This document shows, one piece after another, positions 44,465-53,293 of a stretch of DNA of 64,000 nucleotides. Every line of letters starts with the position of its first letter. The stretch's first letter is position 1. Location: contig NZ_CP071139.1 of the NCBI RefSeq assembly GCF_017639205.1, positions 1,984,001-2,048,000 of the forward strand. Direction: 5' to 3'. The notes beneath the pieces were generated by a model. It was not told the origin of the DNA, did no database searches, and saw nothing but the letters and a program-made list of their open reading frames with translations. A program made the translations under genes and the position numbers. The DNA comes from Streptomyces nojiriensis (GTDB taxonomy: Bacteria > Actinomycetota > Actinomycetes > Streptomycetales > Streptomycetaceae).

Positions 44465-45646
44465 CTACCGGCCCCGGCCGTCCGCGGCTCCCGCGGGTGC
44501 GGTCGCCAGGATCGTCGCCACCGCCCGATCGATCTCGTCCCCCGTGAGATCGGCCCGGGCGGTCAGCCGCAGCCGGGAGATGCCGTCCGGCACCGACGGC
44601 GGACGGAAGCACCCCACGGACAGACCTGCCTCGCGGCAGTCGGCGGCCCAGCGCAGTGCCGCCGATGCCGACGGGGCCCGTACCGACACCACGGCCGCGT
44701 CCGGCCGGGCCGCGGTCAGGCCGGACGCGGTGAGTCGCCCGTACAGCTGGGCGGCCACCTCGCGGGCGCGGTCCGCGCGCTCCGGTTCCCGCCCGAGCAG
44801 GCGCAGGCTCGCCAGCGCCGCCCCGGCGGCCGCCGGGGCCAGTCCGGTGTCGAAGATGAAGGTGCGCGCGGTGTTGACCAGGTGCCTGATCACCCTGGCC
44901 GGGCCGAGCACGGCTCCGCCCTGGCTGCCCAGGGACTTCGAGAGCGTCAGGGTGGCGACCACGTACGGCGCGCCCGCGAGCCCGGCCGCCTGCAGCGCGC
45001 CCCGGCCACCCTCGCCCAGCACGCCCAGCCCGTGGGCGTCGTCGACGACCAGGGCGGCGCCCTCGTCCCGGCAGGCGGCGGCGTACTCGGCCAGCGGGGC
45101 GGCGTCCCCGTCCACGGAGAACACGGAGTCGCTGACCAGCAGCGCGCGGCCCTCGTACGCGGCGAGCGTCTTGCGTGCGGTGTCCGGGTCGGCGTGCGGG
45201 ACCACGGCCGTCTCGGCGCGCGAGAGCCGGCAGCCGTCGACGATCGAGGCGTGGTTCCCGGCGTCGGACACGACCAGCGTGCCGCGGCCGCTGAGCGCGG
45301 TGACGGCGGCGAGGTTGGCCGCGTAGCCGGAGGACAGAACGAGCGCGGCCTCGAAACCGCAGAAGGCGGCGAGCTCCCGCTCCAGCTCGGCGTGGAGCTC
45401 GGTCGTACCCGTCACCAGCCGCGAACCGGTGGCTCCGGCGCCCCAGCGCTCGGCCGCCTCCTGCGCTCCCCGGACGGTCTCGGGGTGCCGGGACAGACCG
45501 AGGTAGTCGTTGCTCGCCAGGTCCAACAGCGGCGACACCGGCGGCCGGGGACGCAGGGTGCGCACGAGGCCGGCCTCCTCCCGCGCGCGCTCCGCGTCGT
45601 CGATCCACCCGAAGACGTCCACCGGGTCGGGAGTGAGCTCGGGCAT
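44465..45646 (-). CDS. bioF: 8-amino-7-oxononanoate synthase
   Basis: 393 aa from ATG 45646 (GAGGA 7 nt upstream). PLP fold with [45 protein letters not shown] and PLP-Lys in [16 protein letters not shown]. It joins pimeloyl thioester with alanine in biotin synthesis. It is divergent from bioB across 157 bp, so the biotin genes likely share a regulatory region. Confidence 0.93.
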   Translation of the reverse strand: MPELTPDPVDVFGWIDDAERAREEAGLVRTLRPRPPVSPLLDLASNDYLGLSRHPETVRGAQEAAERWGAGATGSRLVTGTTELHAELERELAAFCGFEAALVLSSGYAANLAAVTALSGRGTLVVSDAGNHASIVDGCRLSRAETAVVPHADPDTARKTLAAYEGRALLVSDSVFSVDGDAAPLAEYAAACRDEGAALVVDDAHGLGVLGEGGRGALQAAGLAGAPYVVATLTLSKSLGSQGGAVLGPARVIRHLVNTARTFIFDTGLAPAAAGAALASLRLLGREPERADRAREVAAQLYGRLTASGLTAARPDAAVVSVRAPSASAALRWAADCREAGLSVGCFRPPSVPDGISRLRLTARADLTGDEIDRAVATILATAPAGAADGRGR

Positions 45647-45717
45647 CGGCACGTCCTCGTGTTTTGTCGGCAGTCCACAGACCTGCCCCGACCCTAGCTC
45701 GCGTGACCGCTGCGCCA

Positions 45718-45739
45718 GGTGTGGTGATACACACACACC
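45718..45739. promoter_or_regulatory. Dyad in the bioF-bioB gap
   Basis: GGTGTG (45718-45723) and CACACC (45734-45739), spacer 10 nt, in the 157-bp divergent region. It is the only clear symmetric element here and a candidate operator; it does not match a known biotin regulator site that I can name. Confidence 0.35.
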
Positions 45740-45803
45740 CATCCGGCCATGTTGTGCGATCTCTCCTTGGCCGGGAGCGGGGGTGTGGTCCAGGATCGGG
45801 TTC

Positions 45804-47054
45804 ATGGACCTGCTGAACACCCTGGTGGACAAGGGGCTGCGGCGAGAGCTGCCGACCCGCGAAGAAGCACTCGCCGTACTGGCGACTTCTGACGACGAAC
45901 TGCTCGACGTGGTGGCCGCGGCCGGCAAGGTGCGCCGCCAGTGGTTCGGCCGTCGGGTGAAGCTGAACTACCTGGTCAACCTGAAGTCGGGCCTGTGCCC
46001 GGAGGACTGCTCCTACTGTTCCCAGCGCCTGGGGTCGACGGCCGGCATCCTCAAGTACACGTGGCTCAAGCCCGAAGAGGCCTCCCAGGCGGCCGCCGCC
46101 GGTGTCGCGGGCGGCGCGAAGCGGGTCTGCCTGGTCGCGAGCGGCCGCGGGCCGACGGACCGGGACGTGGACCGCGTCGGCAAGACGATCGCGGCGATCA
46201 AGGAGCAGAACGAGGGCGTCGAGGTCTGCGCGTGCCTCGGCCTGCTCTCGGACGGCCAGGCGGAGCGGCTGCGGGACGCGGGCGCGGACGCCTACAACCA
46301 CAACCTCAACACCTCCGAGGCGACGTACGGGCAGATCACCAAGACCCACACCTACGCGGACCGCGTCGACACCGTGCAGAAGGCGCACGGCGCCGGTCTG
46401 TCCGCGTGCTCCGGTCTGATCGCGGGTATGGGCGAGAGCGACGAGGACCTGGTCGACGTCGTCTTCTCGCTGCGCGAGCTGGACGCCGACTCGGTGCCGG
46501 TCAACTTCCTGATCCCGTTCGAGGGCACGCCGCTGGCCAAGGAGTGGAACCTCACCCCGCAGCGCTGCCTTCGCATCCTGGCGATGGCGCGGTTCGTCTG
46601 CCCCGACGTCGAGGTCCGCCTCGCCGGCGGGCGCGAGGTGCACCTGCGCTCGATGCAGCCGCTGGCCCTGCACATCGTCAACTCGATCTTCCTCGGCGAC
46701 TACCTGACCAGTGAGGGCCAGGCCGGTCAGGCCGACCTCGACATGATCGCGGACGCCGGTTTCGAGGTGGAGGGCGCCGGTACGTCGACCCTTCCCGCGC
46801 ACCGCTCCGACGTCGCGGCCGCCGCCACCGGCGGGGGCTGCGGTTCGAACGGCGGCGCCTCGCTCTGCGGTTCGGGCGCGCCGGCCGCCGAGGGCGAAGC
46901 CGCGGGCTGCGGCTCCGCGTGCGGCGGCTGCTCCGGCCACGCGCCGGCGGACCAGACGCCCGTACCGGTCCAGGCCGAGGCCGGCGAGGTCCGCCCGGAG
47001 CTGGTGGCGGTCCGCCGACGCGGCGCGGGGACGGACATCGCCCCCAATGCCTGA
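45804..47054 (+). CDS. bioB: Biotin synthase
   Basis: 416 aa, ATG 45804. Radical SAM cluster Cys65/69/72 (CPEDCSYC) and [2Fe-2S] ligands Cys109, Cys142, Cys202 match the family. It inserts sulfur into dethiobiotin. After the normal end (~330) a ~75-residue tail carries five Cys in Gly-rich sequence ([25 protein letters not shown]), absent from E. coli BioB. The tail may bind an extra cluster or metal. bioA overlaps by 8 nt. Confidence 0.94.
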   Translation: MDLLNTLVDKGLRRELPTREEALAVLATSDDELLDVVAAAGKVRRQWFGRRVKLNYLVNLKSGLCPEDCSYCSQRLGSTAGILKYTWLKPEEASQAAAAGVAGGAKRVCLVASGRGPTDRDVDRVGKTIAAIKEQNEGVEVCACLGLLSDGQAERLRDAGADAYNHNLNTSEATYGQITKTHTYADRVDTVQKAHGAGLSACSGLIAGMGESDEDLVDVVFSLRELDADSVPVNFLIPFEGTPLAKEWNLTPQRCLRILAMARFVCPDVEVRLAGGREVHLRSMQPLALHIVNSIFLGDYLTSEGQAGQADLDMIADAGFEVEGAGTSTLPAHRSDVAAAATGGGCGSNGGASLCGSGAPAAEGEAAGCGSACGGCSGHAPADQTPVPVQAEAGEVRPELVAVRRRGAGTDIAPNA

Positions 47055-48369
47055 TCAGCTCGGCCCCCTGTCGGCCGGCGCGGAACTGCTCGCGCTGGAC
47101 CGGCAGCACGTCTGGCACCCGTACGGCCCGATGCCCGGGCGGCAGGAGCCACTGATCATCGCCTCCGCCTCGGGGGTGCGGCTGCGGCTCGCCGACCCGT
47201 CCCAGGGACACGGTCACGAAGAGCTGGTCGACGGCATGTCCTCCTGGTGGTCGGCCATCCACGGCTACAACCACCCGGTGCTCAACGAGGCCGCCACCGC
47301 GCAGCTGGGCCGGATGTCACACGTGATGTTCGGCGGGCTCACCCATGAGCCCGCCGTCCGGCTCGCCGCCAAGCTCGTCGAGATCACCCCGCCGGGGCTG
47401 GAGCACGTCTTCCTCTCCGACTCGGGCTCGGTGTCCGTCGAGGTCGCGGTCAAGATGTGCCTGCAGTACTGGCGTTCGCTGGGTCACACGGGCAAGACCC
47501 GGCTGCTGACCTGGCGCGGCGGCTACCACGGGGACACCTGGCAGCCGATGGCGGTCTGCGACCCCGACGGCGGGATGCACGAGCTGTGGCAGGGCCACCT
47601 GCCGCGGCAGGTCTTCGCGGACGCGCCGCCCGCCGGTTTCGACACGCCCGTGGACCCGGCGTACGCCGACCACCTGCGCGCCACGGTCTCCGCGCACGCG
47701 CACGAGCTGGCCGCGGTCATCGTGGAGCCGGTGGTGCAGGGGGCGGGCGGCATGCGCTTCCACCACCCCGGCTACCTGCGGGTGCTGCGCGAGCTGTGCG
47801 ACGAGTACGGGGTCCTGCTGATCCTGGACGAGATCGCCACGGGCTTCGGCCGTACGGGCGCGCTCTTCGCGGCCGACCACGCGGGGATCACCCCGGATGT
47901 GATGTGCCTGGGCAAGTCGCTGACCGGTGGCTACCTCACGCTGGCGGCGACCCTGTGCACGGAGCGGGTGGCGAGCGGCATCTCCCGGGGCGAGGTCCCG
48001 GTGCTGGCGCACGGGCCGACCTTCATGGGCAACCCGCTGGCCACGGCCGTGGCCCTGGCCTCCGTCGAGCTGCTGCTCGGCCAGGACTGGGCGACCGACG
48101 TCAAGCGGATCGAGGCGGGGCTGCGCGAGGGCCTGTCGGCCGCGGCCGACATCCCCGGGGTGAAGGACGTACGCGTCCTGGGCGCCATCGGCGTGGTCCA
48201 ACTCGACCACGAGATCGACGTGGCGGCGGCCACCCGGGCGGCGGTGCGCGAGGGCGTGTGGGTGCGTCCGTTCCGGGACCTCGTCTATGTGATGCCGCCG
48301 TTCGTGACCGGCGACGAGGACGTGGACCGGATCTGCCGTGCGGTGTGCGCGGCGGCGCGGGAAGGCTGA
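47047..48369 (+). CDS. bioA: Adenosylmethionine-8-amino-7-oxononanoate aminotransferase
   Basis: 440 aa, ATG 47047, overlapping the bioB stop. Class III aminotransferase: [56 protein letters not shown] and PLP-Lys in [16 protein letters not shown]. It makes DAPA from KAPA with SAM as amino donor. Central gene of bioB-A-D. Confidence 0.95.
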   Translation: MPDQLGPLSAGAELLALDRQHVWHPYGPMPGRQEPLIIASASGVRLRLADPSQGHGHEELVDGMSSWWSAIHGYNHPVLNEAATAQLGRMSHVMFGGLTHEPAVRLAAKLVEITPPGLEHVFLSDSGSVSVEVAVKMCLQYWRSLGHTGKTRLLTWRGGYHGDTWQPMAVCDPDGGMHELWQGHLPRQVFADAPPAGFDTPVDPAYADHLRATVSAHAHELAAVIVEPVVQGAGGMRFHHPGYLRVLRELCDEYGVLLILDEIATGFGRTGALFAADHAGITPDVMCLGKSLTGGYLTLAATLCTERVASGISRGEVPVLAHGPTFMGNPLATAVALASVELLLGQDWATDVKRIEAGLREGLSAAADIPGVKDVRVLGAIGVVQLDHEIDVAAATRAAVREGVWVRPFRDLVYVMPPFVTGDEDVDRICRAVCAAAREG

Positions 48370-48370
48370 G

Positions 48371-49150
48371 ATGTCCGTACTGATGGTGTCCGGGACGGGC
48401 ACCGAGATCGGCAAGACGGTGGTCACGTCGGCGATCGCGGCCGCCGCGGTGGCCGCCGGCCGCTCGGTGGCGGTGCTCAAGCCCGCGCAGACGGGTGTGG
48501 GCCCGCAGGAGCCGGGGGACGCGGCGGAGGCGGTCCGGCTGGCCGGTCCTTCCGTCACGGCGGTGGAACTGGCCCGCTATCCGGAGCCCTTGGCCCCGGA
48601 CAGGGCGGCCCGCCGCTCGGGGCTGGCGACGCTGGCCCCGGCGCAGATCGCGGAGGCCGCGCAGCAGCTGTCGCTGGACCACGACCTGGTCCTGGTGGAG
48701 GGTGCGGGCGGACTGCTCGTCCGCTTCGACGAGGCGGGGAACACCCTGGCCGACGCGGCCCGCCTGCTCGGCGCGCCGACGCTGGTCGTCGCCCAGGCGG
48801 GGCTCGGCACGCTCAACTCCACCACCCTCACGGCGGAGGCCCTGCGGGCCCGGGAGCTGACCGCGCTGGGTGTGGTGGTCGGCAGCTGGCCGCAAAGCCC
48901 GGACCTCGCGGCGCGCTGCAACCTGGCGGACCTCACGAAGTCCTCGGGCCTGCCGTTGCTGGGCGCGGTCCCGGAGGGCTCGGGGACCCTCGCGCCTGAC
49001 CGCTTCCGCGCGTCGGCCCCGTCCTGGCTGGCCCCGTCCCTGTCGGGCACGTGGTCGGCGGAGTCCTTCCTGTCCACCTGGACCCCGCCCCCCTTCACCC
49101 CGGCCAACCCCAGCCCCGCCCGGGCAAACCCCAGCCCCGCCGGCGATTGA
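48371..49150 (+). CDS. bioD: Dethiobiotin synthase
   Basis: 259 aa, ATG 48371, one base after the bioA stop. P-loop GTGTEIGKTVV, LKPAQTGV, EGAGGLLVRF and APTLVVAQAGLGTLN fit BioD. It closes the ureido ring with CO2 and ATP. The C-terminal ~25 residues (Pro/Ala/Asn-rich, PSPAGD) run into a dispersed intergenic repeat that supplies the stop codon. This suggests the original end was shorter. Confidence 0.93.
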   Translation: MSVLMVSGTGTEIGKTVVTSAIAAAAVAAGRSVAVLKPAQTGVGPQEPGDAAEAVRLAGPSVTAVELARYPEPLAPDRAARRSGLATLAPAQIAEAAQQLSLDHDLVLVEGAGGLLVRFDEAGNTLADAARLLGAPTLVVAQAGLGTLNSTTLTAEALRARELTALGVVVGSWPQSPDLAARCNLADLTKSSGLPLLGAVPEGSGTLAPDRFRASAPSWLAPSLSGTWSAESFLSTWTPPPFTPANPSPARANPSPAGD

Positions 49151-49175
49151 GGCGCGGGGCCCGGGGCGGAGCCCC
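49131..49175. repeat. Second copy of the dispersed repeat, spanning the bioD stop
   Basis: 45-bp unit almost identical to 29236-29280 (CCAGCCCCGCCGGCG, then TTGAGGCGCGGGG and GGGGCGGAGCCCC). It contains the bioD TGA at 49148-49150. Confidence 0.8.
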
Positions 49176-49232
49176 GAATCCTCGAAGTGCGGCCGCCCGA
49201 CCACGGGCGGCCGCACCCACCGGCCGAGGCCC

Positions 49233-49382
49233 GGGCCCGGGCACGGGCACGGGCACGGGCCCGGGCACGGGCACGGGCCCGGGCACGGGCACGGGCACGG
49301 GCACGGGCACGGGCCCGGGCACGGGCACGGGCCCGGGCACGGGCACGGGCACGGGCACGGGCCCGGGCACGGGCACGGGCAC
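49233..49382 (+). repeat. 25-unit hexamer array GGGCAC/GGGCCC
   Basis: 150 bp of uninterrupted 6-bp units: 19 GGGCAC and 6 GGGCCC. Runs of GGGCAC after each GGGCCC are 3, 2, 5, 2, 4 and 3 units. Each unit gives a GGG tract separated by 3 nt, so the plus strand is an ideal G-quadruplex substrate. It lies between the bioD stop and the end of the GNAT gene, in no supported gene. Confidence 0.95.
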
Positions 49383-49388
49383 CGGCGG

Positions 49389-49811
49389 CTAGCCGAGCGG
49401 CTTGACCCAGCGCGTCCACTGCTCCTGCGGCCGGTATCCCACCGCGTCCCACACCCGGTGCGCCCGCTCGTTGCGATCGAGCACCATCGCGTCCCCGCGC
49501 CGCCCGCCGAGCGCCACGAACCGCTCCTCGGCGGCGGCCAGCAGCGCGGCCCCGATCCCCTGCCTCCGGTACCCGGGGTGCACGGCGAGCCGGTAGAGGT
49601 GACAGCGCCATCCGTCGAACCCGGCGATCACCGTGCCGACGAGCTCCCCGTCACACCGGGCGAGCAGCAGCGCCTCGGGGTCGCGGTCGTGCAGCCTCTC
49701 GACCCCCGCGAGATCGTCGCTGATACTCGTTCCCTCCGCGGCGGTCTTCCAGAAGGCCAGGACCTCGCCCAGGTCGGCAGCCACCGCGGAGCCGATATGA
49801 AGATCAGTCAT
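49389..49811 (-). CDS. GNAT N-acetyltransferase
   Basis: 140 aa, ATG 49811. GNAT core: LARCDGELVGTVIAGFDGWRC, motif A VHPGYRRQGIGAALLAAAEERF (acetyl-CoA binding), and C-terminal MVLDRNERAHRVWDAVGYRPQ. Substrate unknown. The gene ends 7 bp from the hexamer array, so array length changes could affect its 3' end. Confidence 0.88.
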   Translation of the reverse strand: MTDLHIGSAVAADLGEVLAFWKTAAEGTSISDDLAGVERLHDRDPEALLLARCDGELVGTVIAGFDGWRCHLYRLAVHPGYRRQGIGAALLAAAEERFVALGGRRGDAMVLDRNERAHRVWDAVGYRPQEQWTRWVKPLG

Positions 49812-50017
49812 GGCCGAACCCCATCATCCGGCCGCGCTCCGCCAAAAGAATGATCCCTTCCCTTTGCTCATCCTTTACCATGTGGTGAAAGGTCCCTCTT
49901 GAGTGAAAGGTGTGAGCGTCCGCCCATGGGCGAGCCTCCCAGTCCACGACATACGCGTTCACGACACCGCGCGGTAGCCCTCCTCCTGGCCGATCATGGG
50001 ACGGAGGTGATCGACCG

Positions 50018-51352
50018 ATGACCGAGGTGCTCCTGCTCGTCGTGGCACTGCTGCTCTGCCTTGCCTGCGGAGTCTTCGTCGCGGCCGAGTTCTCGCTCAC
50101 GACCGTCGAGCGCAGCGAACTCGAACGAGCCGTCGAACGCGGCGATCGCGGGGCCGACAGCGCCCTGGCCGCCGTCCGCACCCTGACGTTCCAGCTCTCC
50201 GGCGCCCAGCTCGGCATCACCGTCACCGGCCTGGTCATCGGCATGATCTCCAAGCCGTCGATCTCCGCCCTGCTCCAGGGCCCCTTCGAGGCCATGGGCC
50301 TGTCGGCCGGCACGGCCTCCTCCGCCGCCCTGATCCTCGGCACCGCGATCTCGACCGTCGTCCTGATGGTCGTCGGCGAGCTGGTCCCCAAGAACTGGGC
50401 GATCTCCTCCCCGCTGGCGATCGCCAAGCGGGTGGCGACCACTCAGCGGGTCTTCAGCCGGGCCTTCCGGCCCCTGATCAGCCACCTCAACACCACCGCG
50501 AACCATCTGGTGCGCCGCTTCGGCATGGAGCCGGCCGAGGAGCTGGCCTCCGCCCGCACCCCGCAGGAGCTGGTCGCCCTCGCACGTCACTCCGCGAAGG
50601 CGGGCGCCCTGGAGAAGGACACGGCCGAGCTGTTCGTCCGGACCCTGAACCTCGCCGACCTGACCGCGGAGAACGTGATGACCCCGCGCGTGCAGGTGAC
50701 CGCCCTCGACGTGCAGACCACCGCGGAGGACGTGGCCAACGCGACGCTGGCCACCGGACTGTCCCGCTTCCCGGTCTACCGGGGCAGCCTGGACACGGTC
50801 GTCGGCATCGTCCACATCAAGGACGTCCTGGCCCTGCCGGCCGCGGAGCGCCGCCGCCGTCCCGTGTCGCAGCTGCTGCGCGAGCCGCTGCTCGTACCGG
50901 AGTCGCTGACCGTGGACCGGCTGCTGGACCGGCTGTCCGGCAAGCAGACGATGGCCGTGGTGATAGACGAGTACGGCGGCACGGCCGGGGTGGCCACGCT
51001 GGAGGACATCGTCGAGGAGGTCGTCGGCGAGGTCCGCGACGAGCACGACCCGCACGAGACCCCCGACCTGGCCCCGGCCGGTACGGACGACTCCGGGCGC
51101 CTGCTCTACTCCGCCGACGGCGCGGCGCGCACCGACCAGCTCCGACGGATCGGCCTGCGCGTGCCGGACGGTCCGTACGAGACCCTGGCCGGCCTGATAG
51201 CGACCGAGCTCGGCAGGATCCCGGCGGTCGGCGACCGCATGGAACTGAACGGCTGGCTGCTGGACGTGACGGACGCCGGCGGGCGCCGGGCCGCACGGGT
51301 GCTGCTGCACGCTCCGGCCGGGCCCGCCGCGGGAACGGAGGAGGCCCGATGA
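50018..51352 (+). CDS. CNNM/CorC-type membrane protein with CBS pair
   Basis: 444 aa, ATG 50018 (GGAGGTGA upstream). N-terminal DUF21/CNNM membrane domain (EFSLTTVERSELE, FQLSGAQLGITVTGLVIG, VVGELVPKNWAIS), CBS pair at ~210-340 (MTPRVQVTALD, VVIDEYGGTAGVATLEDIVEEVVGEV) and a CorC_HlyC domain at ~355-435. Family members export Mg2+ or other cations. ATGA overlap with a second, shorter paralogue suggests a heteromer. Confidence 0.92.
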   Translation: MTEVLLLVVALLLCLACGVFVAAEFSLTTVERSELERAVERGDRGADSALAAVRTLTFQLSGAQLGITVTGLVIGMISKPSISALLQGPFEAMGLSAGTASSAALILGTAISTVVLMVVGELVPKNWAISSPLAIAKRVATTQRVFSRAFRPLISHLNTTANHLVRRFGMEPAEELASARTPQELVALARHSAKAGALEKDTAELFVRTLNLADLTAENVMTPRVQVTALDVQTTAEDVANATLATGLSRFPVYRGSLDTVVGIVHIKDVLALPAAERRRRPVSQLLREPLLVPESLTVDRLLDRLSGKQTMAVVIDEYGGTAGVATLEDIVEEVVGEVRDEHDPHETPDLAPAGTDDSGRLLYSADGAARTDQLRRIGLRVPDGPYETLAGLIATELGRIPAVGDRMELNGWLLDVTDAGGRRAARVLLHAPAGPAAGTEEAR

Positions 51353-52374
51353 CCGTCATCCAGCTGCTGATCGGCCTGGCGACCCTGGTCGTCAACGCCT
51401 TCTTCGTCGGCGCGGAGTTCGCGCTGATCTCGGTCCGGCGCAGCCAGATCGAACCGTACGCCGAGCAGGGCGACCGGCGGGCCCGCGCCGTCCTGTGGGG
51501 GCTGGAGCACGTCTCGGCGCTGATGGCGGCGGCCCAGCTGGGCATCACGCTGTGCACCCTGGTGCTGGGCGTGGTGGCCGAGCCGGCCATCGCCCATCTG
51601 CTGACCCCGCTGTTCGACCTCGTCGGGGTACCGGCGGGCGTGACCCACGCGATCTCCTTCGTGGTGGCGCTGACCCTGGCGACGTACCTGCACATGCTCT
51701 TCGGCGAGATGCTGCCGAAGAACGTGGCGCTGTCCGAGCCCGTGCGCACCGCCCTGCTGCTGGGGCCGCCGCTGGTGACCCTCACGCAGGTACTGCGGCC
51801 GGTGATCTTCGCGATCAACGCCTTCGCCAACGCCCTGCTGCGGCTGCTGCGCGTGGAGGTCAAGGACGAGGTCGCGGCGACCTTCTCCGACGACGAGCTG
51901 GCGCGGATGGTCAAGGACTCCAGTGACGCGGGGCTCCTCGACGACCGGGCGAGCGAGCGCCTGCACGACGCGCTGGAACTGGGCCGGCGGCCCGTGACCG
52001 ACGTGGTGCTGCCCGCGGACCAGGTGGTCCCGGCCCGGGAGGGCATCACTCCGGCCGGACTGGAGCGGCTGTCGGCCGAGTCCGGGTACTCCCGGTTCCC
52101 GGTGATCGACGAGCAGCGCAGGATCCTGGGCTACCTGCACGTGAAGGACGCCCTGGACGCGGACGACGAGGAGCGGGACGAGCCGTTCCCGGTGACGGCG
52201 CTGCGGCCGATCGCCCAGGTGCGGGCGGAGACCCCGCTGGACGACGTGCTGACGGCCATGCGGCGCAGCCGTACGCACCTGGCGGCGGTCCTCGGGGCGG
52301 ACGGCGCCATGACGGGCCTGGTGACGATGGAGGACGTGCTGCGGGAGCTGTTCGGCAGGCCCGCGTCCGCGTGA
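51349..52374 (+). CDS. CNNM/CorC-type membrane protein lacking CorC_HlyC domain
   Basis: 341 aa, starting in the ATGA overlap. DUF21 domain (FVGAEFALISVRRSQIEP, AAAQLGITLCTLVLG, FGEMLPKNVALSEP) and a CBS pair ending TGLVTMEDVLRELFG. Unlike its partner it stops there, with no CorC_HlyC domain. Probably works with the upstream protein. A hairpin terminator follows. Confidence 0.92.
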   Translation: MTVIQLLIGLATLVVNAFFVGAEFALISVRRSQIEPYAEQGDRRARAVLWGLEHVSALMAAAQLGITLCTLVLGVVAEPAIAHLLTPLFDLVGVPAGVTHAISFVVALTLATYLHMLFGEMLPKNVALSEPVRTALLLGPPLVTLTQVLRPVIFAINAFANALLRLLRVEVKDEVAATFSDDELARMVKDSSDAGLLDDRASERLHDALELGRRPVTDVVLPADQVVPAREGITPAGLERLSAESGYSRFPVIDEQRRILGYLHVKDALDADDEERDEPFPVTALRPIAQVRAETPLDDVLTAMRRSRTHLAAVLGADGAMTGLVTMEDVLRELFGRPASA

Positions 52375-52387
52375 TCGTCCGAGGTGT

Positions 52388-52420
52388 GCGGTCCCCGGCC
52401 CTGCGGGGCCGGGGTACCGC
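52388..52420 (+). terminator. Hairpin terminator after the CNNM pair
   Basis: Stem GCGGT-CCCCGGCCC / GGGCCGGGG-TACCGC with a 4-nt loop and a single bulged A; 14 nt past the stop. Confidence 0.7.
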
Positions 52421-52439
52421 GCGGTAACATCACTCCGCC

Positions 52440-53222
52440 ATGGAGATGAATGCCTCTTACACCAGTTTTGTCGCGATCGGTGACTCCTTCACCGAGGGCA
52501 TGTCCGACCTGCTTCCGGACGGCTCCTACCGCGGCTGGGCCGACCTGCTGGCCGCCCGCCTCGCCGCACGGGAGCCGGGCTTCCGCTACGCGAACCTCGC
52601 GGTCCGCGGCAAGCTGATCGGGCAGATCGCCGAGGACCAGGTCCCGGTGGCGGCGGCGATGGGCGCCGACGTGGTGACCCTGGTGGGCGGGCTCAACGAC
52701 GCCCTGCGCCCCAAGGTGGACATGGGCCGGGTCCGCGACCACCTGGAGTCGGCGGTGGAACTCCTCGCCCCCTCCTGCAAGCGCCTCGTCCTGATGCGGT
52801 CCCCGGGACGCAACGGGCCGGTGATGGAGCGCTTCCGGCCGCGCATGGAGGAGCTCTTCGCCACCATCGAGGAGCTCGCCGCCCGGCACGGTGCCGTGGT
52901 GGTCGACCTGTACGGGGCGCCCGTGCTCGCGGACCCCCGGATGTGGGACGTCGACCGGCTGCACCTGACCGCCGAGGGCCACCGCCGGGTGGCGGAGGCC
53001 GTCTGGCAGGCGCTGGGCCTGCCCGCCGAAGTGGACTGGCGCACCGAACTGCCCGCCGCCGCTCCCCCGGGCTGGACCGTACGCCGGGCCCAGGACCTGA
53101 GCTTCGCCCGGCAGCACCTGCTCCCGTGGATCGGCCGCCGCCTGACGGGCCGCTCCTCCGGGGACGGCCGCCCGGCCAAGCGCCCCGAGCTGCTGCCGTA
53201 CGGGGACTCACCGCTCTCGTAG
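52440..53222 (+). CDS. SGNH/GDSL hydrolase
   Basis: 260 aa from ATG 52440; ATG 52446 is an alternative. Block I AIGDSFTEG with Ser16, block III GGLND, and DVDRLHLTAEGHRRVAEAVW with the Asp-His pair make a full SGNH catalytic set. No signal peptide, so cytosolic; ester substrate unknown. TAACAT at 52425-52430 could be a -10 giving a message with almost no leader. Confidence 0.88.
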   Translation: MEMNASYTSFVAIGDSFTEGMSDLLPDGSYRGWADLLAARLAAREPGFRYANLAVRGKLIGQIAEDQVPVAAAMGADVVTLVGGLNDALRPKVDMGRVRDHLESAVELLAPSCKRLVLMRSPGRNGPVMERFRPRMEELFATIEELAARHGAVVVDLYGAPVLADPRMWDVDRLHLTAEGHRRVAEAVWQALGLPAEVDWRTELPAAAPPGWTVRRAQDLSFARQHLLPWIGRRLTGRSSGDGRPAKRPELLPYGDSPLS

Positions 53223-53279
53223 CAAGGCACAATCCCGAGCGGTGGCCCTACCTGCGTAAACACACAGCGGTGGCCCAAG

Positions 53280-53285
53280 TAGAAT
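53280..53285 (+). promoter_or_regulatory. -10 element for a possibly leaderless purB transcript
   Basis: TAGAAT, a strong -10, lies 8 bp before the GTG start, which would coincide with the transcription start. No ribosome site is present. Upstream the 11-bp AGCGGTGGCCC occurs twice (53238-53248, 53266-53276). Confidence 0.5.
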
Positions 53286-53293
53286 CCCTCCAC

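Noticed and set aside
49187..49405. Long open frames with GT, AR or PV dipeptide repeats over the hexamer array
   Set aside because: A 6-bp repeat without stops leaves all frames open; no ribosome site or family match.
49804..49881. 25-codon leftward frame overlapping the start of the GNAT gene
   Set aside because: No ribosome site and third-position GC of only about 64 percent, far below real genes here; probably promoter DNA.
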